Shown here: in pieces, positions 1 to 6,054 of the stretch | How positions within the stretch are numbered: the stretch's first letter is position 1 | How the letters are laid out: every line of letters begins with the position of its first letter | NCBI GenBank assembly: GCA_002938045.1 | Contig: PTLJ01000026.1 | Span: 1 to 11,526 of the forward strand | DNA from: Alphaproteobacteria bacterium MarineAlpha3_Bin4 | Lineage (GTDB): Bacteria > Pseudomonadota > Alphaproteobacteria > Rhodospirillales > Casp-alpha2 | Direction: 5' to 3' | Length of the DNA stretch: 11,526 nucleotides | The notes under the pieces: model-generated | Seen by the model: the letters and a program-made list of their open reading frames with translations, nothing else | What the model was told of the DNA's origin: nothing | Database searches by the model: none | Translations under genes and position numbers: made by a program

Positions 1-277
1 GCAGGTTATTCTGGGCCGAAACCGTTGGGGCCTGCCCATAAAAAATAAAGGAATAGGCTATTATCAGGAGCAACCAGCTTCTTCGGGAAACAATGATTAG
101 TCTTATCCTCTCTTGGGTTAAGGCCCTGTACCAGTGAAAGCCGCACTATCAATCCAATTCAAAATTCCGTTAATGCCACGGCCACCATGCAGGATGCTTC
201 CCATGTTTATCTCCCATTTTGATATTGCGTGGCTTTTGCACAATGTGAGATTTGCTTACCTTATGACGTCCCTCGCA
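1..277. other. A/T-richer flank with no supported gene
   Basis: No complete gene is supported here. Plus-strand frame 2 is open from the window edge to a TAG at 98-100 and frame 1 to a TAA at 46-48. Either could be the tail of a gene that begins outside the window, but the fragments are too short to recognise. The base composition is visibly more A/T-rich than the operons further right. This stretch also lies downstream of the minus-strand lipoprotein gene, so a terminator could be here, but I see no convincing stem followed by a T run. Confidence 0.4.
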
Positions 278-817
278 TTATTCGTAAGCTTGACCAATAC
301 GTAGTCCGCGGACCGTCGTCTCGCCCTTCCAAACAACACGACCATCGATTGAATAAATCTTACAAGTTCGTCCGCTTTGCTTCTCACAACCTTCGATGGC
401 ACCTAGCTCGCTTCCCCCCGGATATGCTAGATGTTTCCAAATCCAACACTGCATACAACTCATACGTTGGGGACAATTAACCCAGCTGGCATGCTGACCA
501 TCGAGCGTGACAGCGAATGCCCCTTCGCCACGTTTAGGCCGGTGATCTTGGCCCCCAGCCCCGGGTTCAGTTTGTTCAATTGGTTCTACGCAATTGCTAT
601 GCGGGCTCCGTTTGTCCCAGTATGACTTGTACTCCTCGAATTTTGCTTGAACTCTAGGCGACAGTGTAATCGGCCCGGAGCCGATTAAAGTGCCATCAGC
701 TTTGTCCGAAACCACATACTCGAATAACGCGTAACCGGTGTAACTGTCATCCGTCTGACATGCAGTTACCCCGGCTACCAGAAGTAACCCAACAACGATT
801 TTTGAGGACTGCCTCAC
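278..817 (-). CDS. Small Cys-rich predicted lipoprotein, unknown function
   Basis: Predicted outer- or inner-membrane-anchored lipoprotein of about 179 residues. The N-terminus has basic residues, a hydrophobic stretch and a lipobox ending VTAC, so Cys20 (counted from the GTG at 817) should be lipidated. The longer reading starts at a TTG at 829. The GTG at 817 is preferred because a run of six G lies a few bases before it. The mature part contains several cysteines. Its last third has a pattern of A-I-x-x-C, about nine residues, C-x-I-Y, then R-V-V-W. From memory this resembles a tail found in small uncharacterised alphaproteobacterial proteins; that has not been checked. The Cys spacing suggests a disulfide-stabilised periplasmic domain. 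Function is unknown. Base composition is lower in GC than in the rest of the window. Confidence 0.7.
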   Translation of the reverse strand: MRQSSKIVVGLLLVAGVTACQTDDSYTGYALFEYVVSDKADGTLIGSGPITLSPRVQAKFEEYKSYWDKRSPHSNCVEPIEQTEPGAGGQDHRPKRGEGAFAVTLDGQHASWVNCPQRMSCMQCWIWKHLAYPGGSELGAIEGCEKQSGRTCKIYSIDGRVVWKGETTVRGLRIGQAYE

Positions 818-874
818 AACACCCCCCAAGGTGAGAACGCCGCAATCAAAAGTCTATCATTCCTACTACTAAAT

Positions 875-895
875 TCTAATCTTTGAATGATTAGA
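875..895. repeat. Perfect 7-bp inverted repeat between two minus-strand genes
   Basis: TCTAATC (875-881) and GATTAGA (889-895) are perfect complements around a 7-base loop. The element lies in the 162-base gap between the exonuclease stop (980) and the lipoprotein start (817), both read on the minus strand. It could be a weak terminator for the exonuclease gene, since on the minus strand the stem is followed by AATTT, or an operator for the lipoprotein gene. The stem is A/T-rich and lacks a real T run, so neither reading is secure. Confidence 0.35.
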
Positions 896-979
896 GCCAG
901 TGCGCCCTGTTCGAAGCTAGAATTGGTTGTCGAGCTCAAAATATTTCAATTAATCCGTAATATGGCCGCCGGCTCGATC

Positions 980-1606
980 CTATTCCATGCGGCCGACACC
1001 GACCAAATGGCGGATCGCTTCGGCCAGACTGCGCGCGTCGACAAGGCCGTCGTGGGCGTGGCCGACCGGCGGCAGGTCCATATAGGTGAGTAAATCGCCG
1101 CTATCAGGCAGCGGCCCTTGCGTTTCCAGGGCTTCCGTAAATAGGGGCCGAAGATTGACCGAGCGATCGAACGCGTGGGGGTAGGAAATTCCGGTCAGGC
1201 GGCAGTTGCGTTCAATGATCTTCTGATCGGTTCCGTAGGCCCACATGCCGTCGGCGGGCTCGACGAATTTCTTGAACTGATCGAGCGCCTCGGCGAACGG
1301 GAGGCCGTCGCGCTCAATCCACTCTTGCGAGATGCCGGTCAACAAGACGATATAGTCGCTGAGAACCGGATTGACAGTCGGCCGGACTAGGCATTCGAAC
1401 GAGTTATTTTCTCCAAACCCGTCTGCGACATCAAGCATGACGGCGCCGATCTGAATGATCTCCGGGTGTTTCCCCGGAAGGCTCCAGCCACTGTCGGCGA
1501 AGCCGGGCCAAGATGTAAATTCTAGATCGTAAATAACGATTGTGTCGCAGCAGGGAAGCCGGGCCGGTGGACGACTGTCGTGCATATCGTTCGAGGAAAG
1601 TGCCAT
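980..1606 (-). CDS. DEDDh 3'-5' exonuclease, ERI-1/RNase T-like
   Basis: Predicted cytoplasmic 3'-5' exonuclease of 208 residues that would remove nucleotides from RNA or DNA 3' ends using two metal ions. All DEDDh motifs are visible: ExoI as D27-L-E29, an ExoII Asp at D127 in the YGTD segment, and ExoIII as H185 with D190 in HDGLVD. The segments 49-58 (EIIQIGAVML), 75-84 (RPTVNPVLSD) and LTGI at 89-92 match the ERI-1-like branch (3'hExo/ERI-1), which acts on structured RNA 3' ends in eukaryotes. The bacterial substrate is not known. The ATG at 1606 has only a weak GC-rich ribosome site. Met8 is an alternative start, and the catalytic domain begins after both. It is divergent from the creatininase-family gene and shares its control region. 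Family is confident; the substrate is not. Confidence 0.88.
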   Translation of the reverse strand: MALSSNDMHDSRPPARLPCCDTIVIYDLEFTSWPGFADSGWSLPGKHPEIIQIGAVMLDVADGFGENNSFECLVRPTVNPVLSDYIVLLTGISQEWIERDGLPFAEALDQFKKFVEPADGMWAYGTDQKIIERNCRLTGISYPHAFDRSVNLRPLFTEALETQGPLPDSGDLLTYMDLPPVGHAHDGLVDARSLAEAIRHLVGVGRME

Positions 1607-1647
1607 TTTACGCCCGGCAGTCTAGCACCGTGCCACAGTCGGAAAAA

Positions 1648-1696
1648 GTAGTGACGAGCAGCCGCTAATCGCGTCACCGTGCTTGACCGTCACTAC
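1648..1696. repeat. 9-bp inverted repeat overlapping the promoter, with an alternative inner arm
   Basis: GTAGTGACG (1648-1656) and CGTCACTAC (1688-1696) are perfect 9-bp complements separated by 31 bases. A second CGTCAC (1672-1677) could pair with the same left arm over 6 bp. The right arm starts at the last base of the predicted -35 box and runs into the spacer. A dimeric regulator bound here would therefore block transcription of the creatininase-family gene. The arms could also form a hairpin in a minus-strand transcript. Confidence 0.5.
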
Positions 1697-1711
1697 AGCG
1701 GCGGCCATAAA
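1683..1711 (+). promoter_or_regulatory. Sigma70-like promoter for the creatininase-family gene
   Basis: TTGACC at 1683-1688 (5 of 6 to TTGACA) and CATAAA at 1706-1711 (4 of 6 to TATAAT) are spaced by exactly 17 bases. Initiation would fall near 1718, giving a leader of about 25 bases that carries the ribosome site AGGGAGGA (1726-1733), 10 bases before the ATG. The -10 box is imperfect, so this is a candidate. Confidence 0.5.
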
Positions 1712-1743
1712 GCAGCGCTACCAGCAGGGAGGAACGGCGCGAC

Positions 1744-2502
1744 ATGCTGCTGCACACTAGAACCTGGCCCGAGGTCGAGACCTACCTCAAGGGCTCGACC
1801 GGAATGATCATGCCGATCGGATCAACCGAACAACACGGCCCCGTGGGCTTGATCGGAACCGACGCCATTTGCGCCGAGGTCGTCGCCCAGAGCCTTGGCG
1901 AAAAGCTCGGCGTCATGGTCGCGCCGACCATCGCCGTCGGCATGGCACAGCATCACCTGGGCTTTCCGGGATCGATGGCGCTCCGTCCTTCGACCTTGCT
2001 CGCTGTCATCTGCGACATGGTCAATTCACTCGCCGTCCAAGGCTTCGACAGGTTCTTCTTCGTCAACGGTCACGGCGGCAACATCGCCACCGTGAAGGCC
2101 GCGTTCTCGGAGATTTACTCAGAGTCAAGTCTGCGCACGGCAGGCACCAATCGCCCGAACGTCCGCTGCACGCTTTGCAACTGGTGGAATTCTCCTAAGT
2201 TCCAGGAGATCTGCGATCGCGAGTTCGGCGACTCCGAGGGTAGCCACGCGACTGTTTCCGAGGTGTCGCTGACCTACCACGTCCACCCGAAGGACGGCGA
2301 ACGGGCACGCAAGGCCGAGATGGCGCCTGGCAAGGCGCCGGAAGGACCGATCTTCGACGCCGCCGACTACCGCCGCCGTTTCCCCGACGGCCGAATAGGA
2401 TCCGACCCGTCCCTGGCGAGCGCCAAGATGGGCAAGATCATACTCGATGCCGCGATCGAAGACCTGGCCGGGGAATACCAGGAATTCATCGCTACCGAGT
2501 GA
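1744..2502 (+). CDS. Creatininase-family metallohydrolase
   Basis: Cytoplasmic amidohydrolase-type enzyme of 252 residues, normal length for the creatininase/MftE/ArfB family, which hydrolyses C-N bonds in cyclic amides, formamides or peptides with bound divalent metals. Visible signatures are GSTEQHGP at 26-33 (E29 and H31 as likely ligands), D40 in GTD, NGHGGN at 108-113 (H110), and SHATVSEVS at 167-175 with H168 and E173. True creatininase carries YE after the NGH motif, as I recall it. Here the residues are GG, as in the formamide hydrolase and peptidase branches, with E173 as the likely replacement ligand. Creatinine is therefore an unlikely substrate. The ATG is fixed by AGGGAGGA at 1726-1733. 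It is transcribed alone: the next gene is 518 bases away. Substrate unknown. Confidence 0.88.
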   Translation: MLLHTRTWPEVETYLKGSTGMIMPIGSTEQHGPVGLIGTDAICAEVVAQSLGEKLGVMVAPTIAVGMAQHHLGFPGSMALRPSTLLAVICDMVNSLAVQGFDRFFFVNGHGGNIATVKAAFSEIYSESSLRTAGTNRPNVRCTLCNWWNSPKFQEICDREFGDSEGSHATVSEVSLTYHVHPKDGERARKAEMAPGKAPEGPIFDAADYRRRFPDGRIGSDPSLASAKMGKIILDAAIEDLAGEYQEFIATE

Positions 2503-2598
2503 CGCCGAGGCGTTATCCGATTAGGCTTGCCAGGATCCCGCCACCACAACCAGGGGCCAGGGGTGTTCTAATGACGGGTGCCCACTCAATTATTGTGC

Positions 2599-2644
2599 TT
2601 GCCAATTTGCGTATTTCCTGAGTCTTGGCAATGCGACCTCAGGA
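2599..2644. repeat. Two interleaved 7-bp inverted repeats (pseudoknot geometry)
   Basis: TTGCCAA (2599-2605) pairs with TTGGCAA (2625-2631), and TCCTGAG (2616-2622) pairs with CTCAGGA (2638-2644). Both pairings are perfect over 7 bp. Because the arms alternate, an RNA could form an H-type pseudoknot with connecting loops of 10, 2 and 6 bases. Alternatively these are simply two half-overlapping protein sites or chance. One 7-bp repeat in a 500-base gap is expected by chance; two interleaved ones are less so. Confidence 0.35.
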
Positions 2645-2941
2645 CGGGAAGCGAGTTGGGTCCAGTGTGGGTTCGGTTTCGAGGTTAAAGCAGATGTAAC
2701 AGCCAGTGGCGATTGATGGCGGGTTAACATGTTTACAGGAAAAGAGAACGTTTCCTCGGCCGATCCGGCCCAGGTATCCGCCGCGCTTAAGCAACATTCG
2801 GTTTTCAATCCTGAGCCCGCTTATGTAAAGTCCCCCGCCACGCAACAGGCCGACCGCGCCTCGGCGCGCGAAGCGAGCCTTTGCGCACACGCCCTTGAGG
2901 TCTCGCGGCGGTAGCGCTAGCCTTTCCTTGAAGGTAACGCG

Positions 2942-2977
2942 GCCCAGCCGTTGCCCGACGGCAACCGAGCGCTGGGC
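2942..2977 (+). promoter_or_regulatory. Nested GC-rich hairpin ahead of the cyclase gene
   Basis: Outer arms GCCCAGC (2942-2948) and GCTGGGC (2971-2977) enclose inner arms GTTGCC (2950-2955) and GGCAAC (2960-2965) around the tetraloop CGAC, with a 1 versus 5 base internal loop. The structure ends 43 bases before the cyclase ATG. There is no T run after it, so it is not a classical terminator. It could be a leader-RNA element or a protein-binding dyad. Confidence 0.4.
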
Positions 2978-3020
2978 GGCACCCGGCGACGAGCGGTGCA
3001 GCTGCTAGTGGACAGGATTT

Positions 3021-4967
3021 ATGGTCCAGGAGTCGAGGGCAGGACACATTCTCTATATGGCGCTGATTGTCATTTTCAGCGCCCTGGCCAGCCTCGCCTT
3101 GGGGCACCGATTTCCCCTCCTCGCCACCGCCGAAAACAGGCTAGACGATTTTCGCCTAGCCACTCTGTCGCCGTCAGAACCTCAGAATTCCGACGTCGTG
3201 GTAGTAGCCATCACCGAGGACACCCTCGCCACTCTGCCCTATCGCTCGCCCCTGGACCGAGGCTTCATCGCCGACCTTCTCGTCACCCTGAATGACGCGG
3301 GCGTGCGCGCCGTCGCCCTCGATATCCTCTTCGATCAGGCGACGGAGCCGGCAAAGGACGAGGCCCTCTTGGGGGTGCTCAAGCGACTGAAGATGCCGGT
3401 GGTTGTGTCCTGGGCCGACGCGGATGATCAGCTGACCGAGCGCCAGCAGGTCTTTCTCAACACTTATTTGGAGGGAGTGACCAAGGGTCACGCCAGGCTC
3501 CAGACCGACCCCTACGACGGCCGGGTGCGCCGGATCTTCACTGGAATTCAACGCAACGGCGAGTTCACCCGCGGTCTAGCGCCGGCCCTGGCGGTGCTTC
3601 TCGGCGCCGCCGTTCCCGAGGCGCCGGTGCCAATCGCCTATCGGCCCGGCCCGGCCCCCGGAACCTCCGCCTTTCGGGTCCTGCCGGCCCATGCGGTTAA
3701 GCTACTGCCCCGACAGTGGCTGGCTGGAAAAGTCGTGCTCATCGGTGCCGACCTGCCTCACAACGACCGCCACCTAAGCCCGCTGTCCGCCACCACCGGC
3801 CAGTCCGGAGGACCGACGCCGGGGGTGGTCATCCACGCCCATATCCTGGCCCAGCTCCTGGATGGCCGCCAGGCGCCGGAATCAGAGTTGGCCGTGGAGG
3901 CGGTGGCGGTCCTCGCACTCGCTGCGCTGGGGCTACTTCTGGCCGCTGTTCCGTTGTCCGTCCTGGCCAAGGTGGCAACCGTTGCCGCCGGATTGGTCGC
4001 ACTGTGGATCGGCGGCTTTGCCCTCTACGCCTACGCTGGCGCTCTAGTCCCGCTGATTTCGCCGACCCTCTCGTTCGTCCTCTCCGGCAGCGTCGGGAGC
4101 GCTTACGTTGGCCATCGGCAGAGGCGCCATAAGCGCTTCATTCACCAGGCCTTTTCCCGCTTCGTAGCAGCGCCGGTGGTGGATCAGCTCATCGCCGACC
4201 CGTCCCGGCTGGCTCTGGGCGGCGAGCGTCGCCAGGTCACCAGCCTGTTCACAGATCTGGCCGACTTCACCACTTTGGTCGAGAGAACGGAACCGACGGT
4301 CCTCCTGCCAGTGCTGAACGAGTACCTGGACTACCTGTGCCGCATCGTCGTCGAGCAAGAGGGCACCATCGATAAGATTGTCGGTGACTCCCTGGTTGTC
4401 ATCTTCGGCGCACCCTTGGAGCAACCTGACCATCCCGCTCGCGCTGTCGCCTGCGCCCTCGCCATGGATGCCTTCGGCCGCCAATTTGTCGCCGAACAGC
4501 GAGCCCAAGGGCTCGATTTTGGGTGCACCCGCATCGGCATCCACACCGGCAATGCCGTGGTCGGCAACTTCGGAGGTGAGTCATTCTTCGACTACACGGC
4601 GCAGGGCGATACCATCAACACCGCGTCCCGCTTGGAGAGTGTCAACAAGCACCTAGGCACCAACGTTTGCGTCAGCGAGGCGACCGCCGCGCGCTGCCCC
4701 GAGACCCCCTTTCGTCCCGTCGGTATCCTGGTGCTCAAAGGCAAAAGCGAGGGCGTCGAGGCCTTCGAGCCGTTGTCCGACGTCGACGCGGCTAGCACCG
4801 CCGCCTATCGAAGTGCCTTTGAGGCCATGCGCGACGGGGACCCTGGTGCCGAGGCGGCGTTCACCGAGTTGTTGAGGGAATACCCTGATGATACACTTGC
4901 GGCCTTCCACGCGGAGCGCCTGGCCGTAGGTGAAAAGGGGGTCACCATCGTTTTGCGGGAGAAGTGA
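3021..4967 (+). CDS. CHASE2-domain class III adenylate cyclase
   Basis: Membrane-bound nucleotidyl cyclase of 648 residues, predicted to make cAMP in response to an extracytoplasmic signal. Order: one membrane segment (about 9-28), a periplasmic CHASE2 domain (about 30-285), three membrane segments (about 290-312, 314-338, 341-364), a basic linker, and a class III catalytic domain (about 398-585). Metal Asp are D412 in FTDLADFT and D456 in VGDSLVV. K452 and the DYT at 524-526 fit ATP rather than GTP. N533 and R537 in the INTASR segment are the transition-state pair. All are intact, so it should be active. A TAG at 3006 limits upstream extension. ATG 3021 has AGGA only 3 bases before it, and Met13 (3057) is an alternative. 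A secreted protein gene follows immediately, which suggests a two-part sensor. Confidence 0.92.
   Translation: MVQESRAGHILYMALIVIFSALASLALGHRFPLLATAENRLDDFRLATLSPSEPQNSDVVVVAITEDTLATLPYRSPLDRGFIADLLVTLNDAGVRAVALDILFDQATEPAKDEALLGVLKRLKMPVVVSWADADDQLTERQQVFLNTYLEGVTKGHARLQTDPYDGRVRRIFTGIQRNGEFTRGLAPALAVLLGAAVPEAPVPIAYRPGPAPGTSAFRVLPAHAVKLLPRQWLAGKVVLIGADLPHNDRHLSPLSATTGQSGGPTPGVVIHAHILAQLLDGRQAPESELAVEAVAVLALAALGLLLAAVPLSVLAKVATVAAGLVALWIGGFALYAYAGALVPLISPTLSFVLSGSVGSAYVGHRQRRHKRFIHQAFSRFVAAPVVDQLIADPSRLALGGERRQVTSLFTDLADFTTLVERTEPTVLLPVLNEYLDYLCRIVVEQEGTIDKIVGDSLVVIFGAPLEQPDHPARAVACALAMDAFGRQFVAEQRAQGLDFGCTRIGIHTGNAVVGNFGGESFFDYTAQGDTINTASRLESVNKHLGTNVCVSEATAARCPETPFRPVGILVLKGKSEGVEAFEPLSDVDAASTAAYRSAFEAMRDGDPGAEAAFTELLREYPDDTLAAFHAERLAVGEKGVTIVLREK
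4957..4962 (+). promoter_or_regulatory. Ribosome site that favours the ATG at 4970
   Basis: GGGAGA at 4957-4962, inside the end of the cyclase gene, is 7 bases before the ATG at 4970 but only 1 base before the GTG at 4964. The spacing favours the ATG as the real start of the next gene. Confidence 0.55.
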
Positions 4968-4969
4968 TC

Positions 4970-5698
4970 ATGCATATCGTTGCGACGTTGGTCATAGCCG
5001 TTTGCTGGCTCGTCGCTACCTGGAGCGCCCTGGCCGGGGAACTCGTGGTGATCGAATCCACGGAATCCACGCTCAAGCCGGGCCAGATCGTGGATGCCTC
5101 GGCCGCGCTGACTTTGCCCTCCGGCGTCCATTTGAAGCTGCTTGCCGAGGACGGCACGGTGACAAACTTGAAGGGACCGTTCTCTGGCCTGCCGCCGGTG
5201 GCAGGAACGCCCGGCGGCGTAACAAAGATAAAGGCCGACGGGCTGGTCAAGGCGCTATCGCGTCTGATGGTGGGCGACGCTGCGGGAAACCAGGTGCTCG
5301 GCGTCATCCGCGGCGGTTCGATGACGAAGACGACGGTTATCGATCTCTGGGCTGTCGACGTGCAACGCTCGGGTGATTACTGTGTGCTAGCCAACGCTGT
5401 GCCGAATATCTCCAGGAGCAAGCGGCATAAGTCCGTCACCCTAACGCTCAAGACCCTGCCCGACGATGTTAAAGTCTCCGTCCGCTGGCCCGTCGGCCGC
5501 AACCGCATGGCCTGGCCTGGAAAGATGCCGTTGACCGACGGCGGACGCTACCTAGCCAAGCTGTCCGACCGATCGACCGTCAGCAAGCTGATGATCCACC
5601 TGGTTCCCGTCTTGCCGAGCGATGCCCATCGGGTAGTTTGGATGGCAGAGCGGGGCTGCAGCCGCCAAGCAAGGGCACTGCTGGCTAGGTTGCACTGA
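4970..5698 (+). CDS. Secreted FecR-like protein paired with the CHASE2 cyclase
   Basis: Predicted exported protein of 242 residues. The N-terminus has a hydrophobic stretch and a cleavage site after ALA (A22|G23), with no lipobox Cys. Residues about 35-75 have a FecR-like beta pattern: a K-P-G-Q start, an LPSG turn, an L-x-x-E-D-G turn and a KGPFSG close. The C-terminal half contains a WP-V-G...M-A-W-P segment and ends in a helix around GCSRQARALL. Cys138 and Cys230 could form a disulfide. I chose ATG 4970 over GTG 4964 (which would overlap the cyclase by GTGA) on ribosome-site spacing. Coupling to the cyclase and a periplasmic location suggest it binds or tunes the CHASE2 domain. That role is an inference; only weak FecR likeness is seen. 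Confidence 0.8.
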   Translation: MHIVATLVIAVCWLVATWSALAGELVVIESTESTLKPGQIVDASAALTLPSGVHLKLLAEDGTVTNLKGPFSGLPPVAGTPGGVTKIKADGLVKALSRLMVGDAAGNQVLGVIRGGSMTKTTVIDLWAVDVQRSGDYCVLANAVPNISRSKRHKSVTLTLKTLPDDVKVSVRWPVGRNRMAWPGKMPLTDGGRYLAKLSDRSTVSKLMIHLVPVLPSDAHRVVWMAERGCSRQARALLARLH

Positions 5699-6054
5699 CC
5701 GAGACCCGCTGAGCCTGAGCCAAATCCGGCCTTCCCGACACAACCGGTTCTAACTTACAACGTGGTTTCGTCCGTGGGGGCCGGTCAGCAGCATGGCGTA
5801 GCATGGATTTCCCCGTTTGTTCTCTCAAACGAAACCATCAAAGCCCATATTCGGGGGGAGGGGGTCTACTTCCTGGGCACGAATAGGAAGTCACCACCGT
5901 CGTGGCCAAGGCCTAAGTGCCGCATCGCTCCCACCCGCGCCTGTTGACTCTTGCAACAAGATAATGGGAGCATTCCCAATTCAAGAGCCTTGAAAGGTCT
6001 AAAGATAATCAATTTTCGCTCTTTTTCGTTGAGAATTTTTGGGAGGTATTCACT
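5699..6054. other. 356-base gap upstream of the TTT operon
   Basis: This holds the end of the cyclase unit and the control region of the transporter operon. A 9-bp inverted repeat, TGGTTTCGT (5763-5771) with ACGAAACCA (5829-5837), and a direct repeat AGCATGG lie in the first half. A short open frame from a GTG at 5762 to 5947 contains a GEGVYFLG segment slightly reminiscent of the start of GIY-YIG proteins, but it is too short and motif-poor to call a gene. Three dyads at 5949-5994 and two copies of AAGATAAT (5958-5965, 6002-6009) fill the second half. Confidence 0.5.
5949..5994. promoter_or_regulatory. Three adjacent dyads, candidate operator of the TTT operon
   Basis: Three perfect inverted repeats lie side by side: TCTTG-CAA-CAAGA (5949-5961), TGGGA-GCAT-TCCCA (5965-5978) and TTCAAG-AGC-CTTGAA (5980-5994). 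Their centres are about 16 bases apart. They end 60 bases before the tctC start. A possible -10, GATAAT (6004-6009), lies 18 bases after TTCAAG, so the third dyad would cover a weak -35. A regulator gene is not in the window. Confidence 0.4.

Larger units (their letters stand above)
1607..1743. promoter_or_regulatory. Divergent intergenic control region
   Basis: This 137-base gap separates the minus-strand exonuclease from the plus-strand creatininase-family gene, so it must hold the start signals of both. It contains a direct repeat CACCGTGC (1626-1633 and 1675-1682) and a GTGACG/CGTCAC motif in three places (1651-1656, 1672-1677, 1688-1693). It also holds a promoter and a strong ribosome-binding site for the plus-strand gene. 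No equally good minus-strand promoter is visible. Confidence 0.6.
2503..3020. other. 518-base non-coding gap with foldable elements
   Basis: No convincing gene is present on either strand: the short open frames have no recognisable motifs or good ribosome sites. Just after the creatininase-family stop there is a small palindrome, ACGCC-GA-GGCGT (2502-2513), without a T run. The two better structures, at 2599-2644 and 2942-2977, are listed separately. The promoter of the cyclase unit should lie here, but no clear -35/-10 pair stands out. Confidence 0.55.

Noticed and set aside
229..480. 83-residue plus-strand open frame
   Set aside because: It lies opposite the lipoprotein gene, which has a lipobox and coherent sequence, while this frame has no motif or ribosome site.
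2502..2513. ACGCC-GA-GGCGT palindrome as a terminator of the creatininase-family gene
   Set aside because: The two-base centre is too tight for a hairpin of five full pairs and no T run follows.
2729..3107. Short open frames on both strands ahead of the cyclase gene
   Set aside because: No motif, low-complexity Arg/Ala-rich translations, no convincing ribosome sites, and overlap with each other and with the cyclase start.
4044..4544. 166-residue minus-strand open frame inside the cyclase gene
   Set aside because: It is antisense to the linker and catalytic domain of a clear cyclase; long antisense frames are expected in high GC genes.
5944..5965. TTGACT with GATAAT as a promoter for tctC
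   Set aside because: The -35-like and -10-like boxes are only about 10 bases apart, too close for sigma70.
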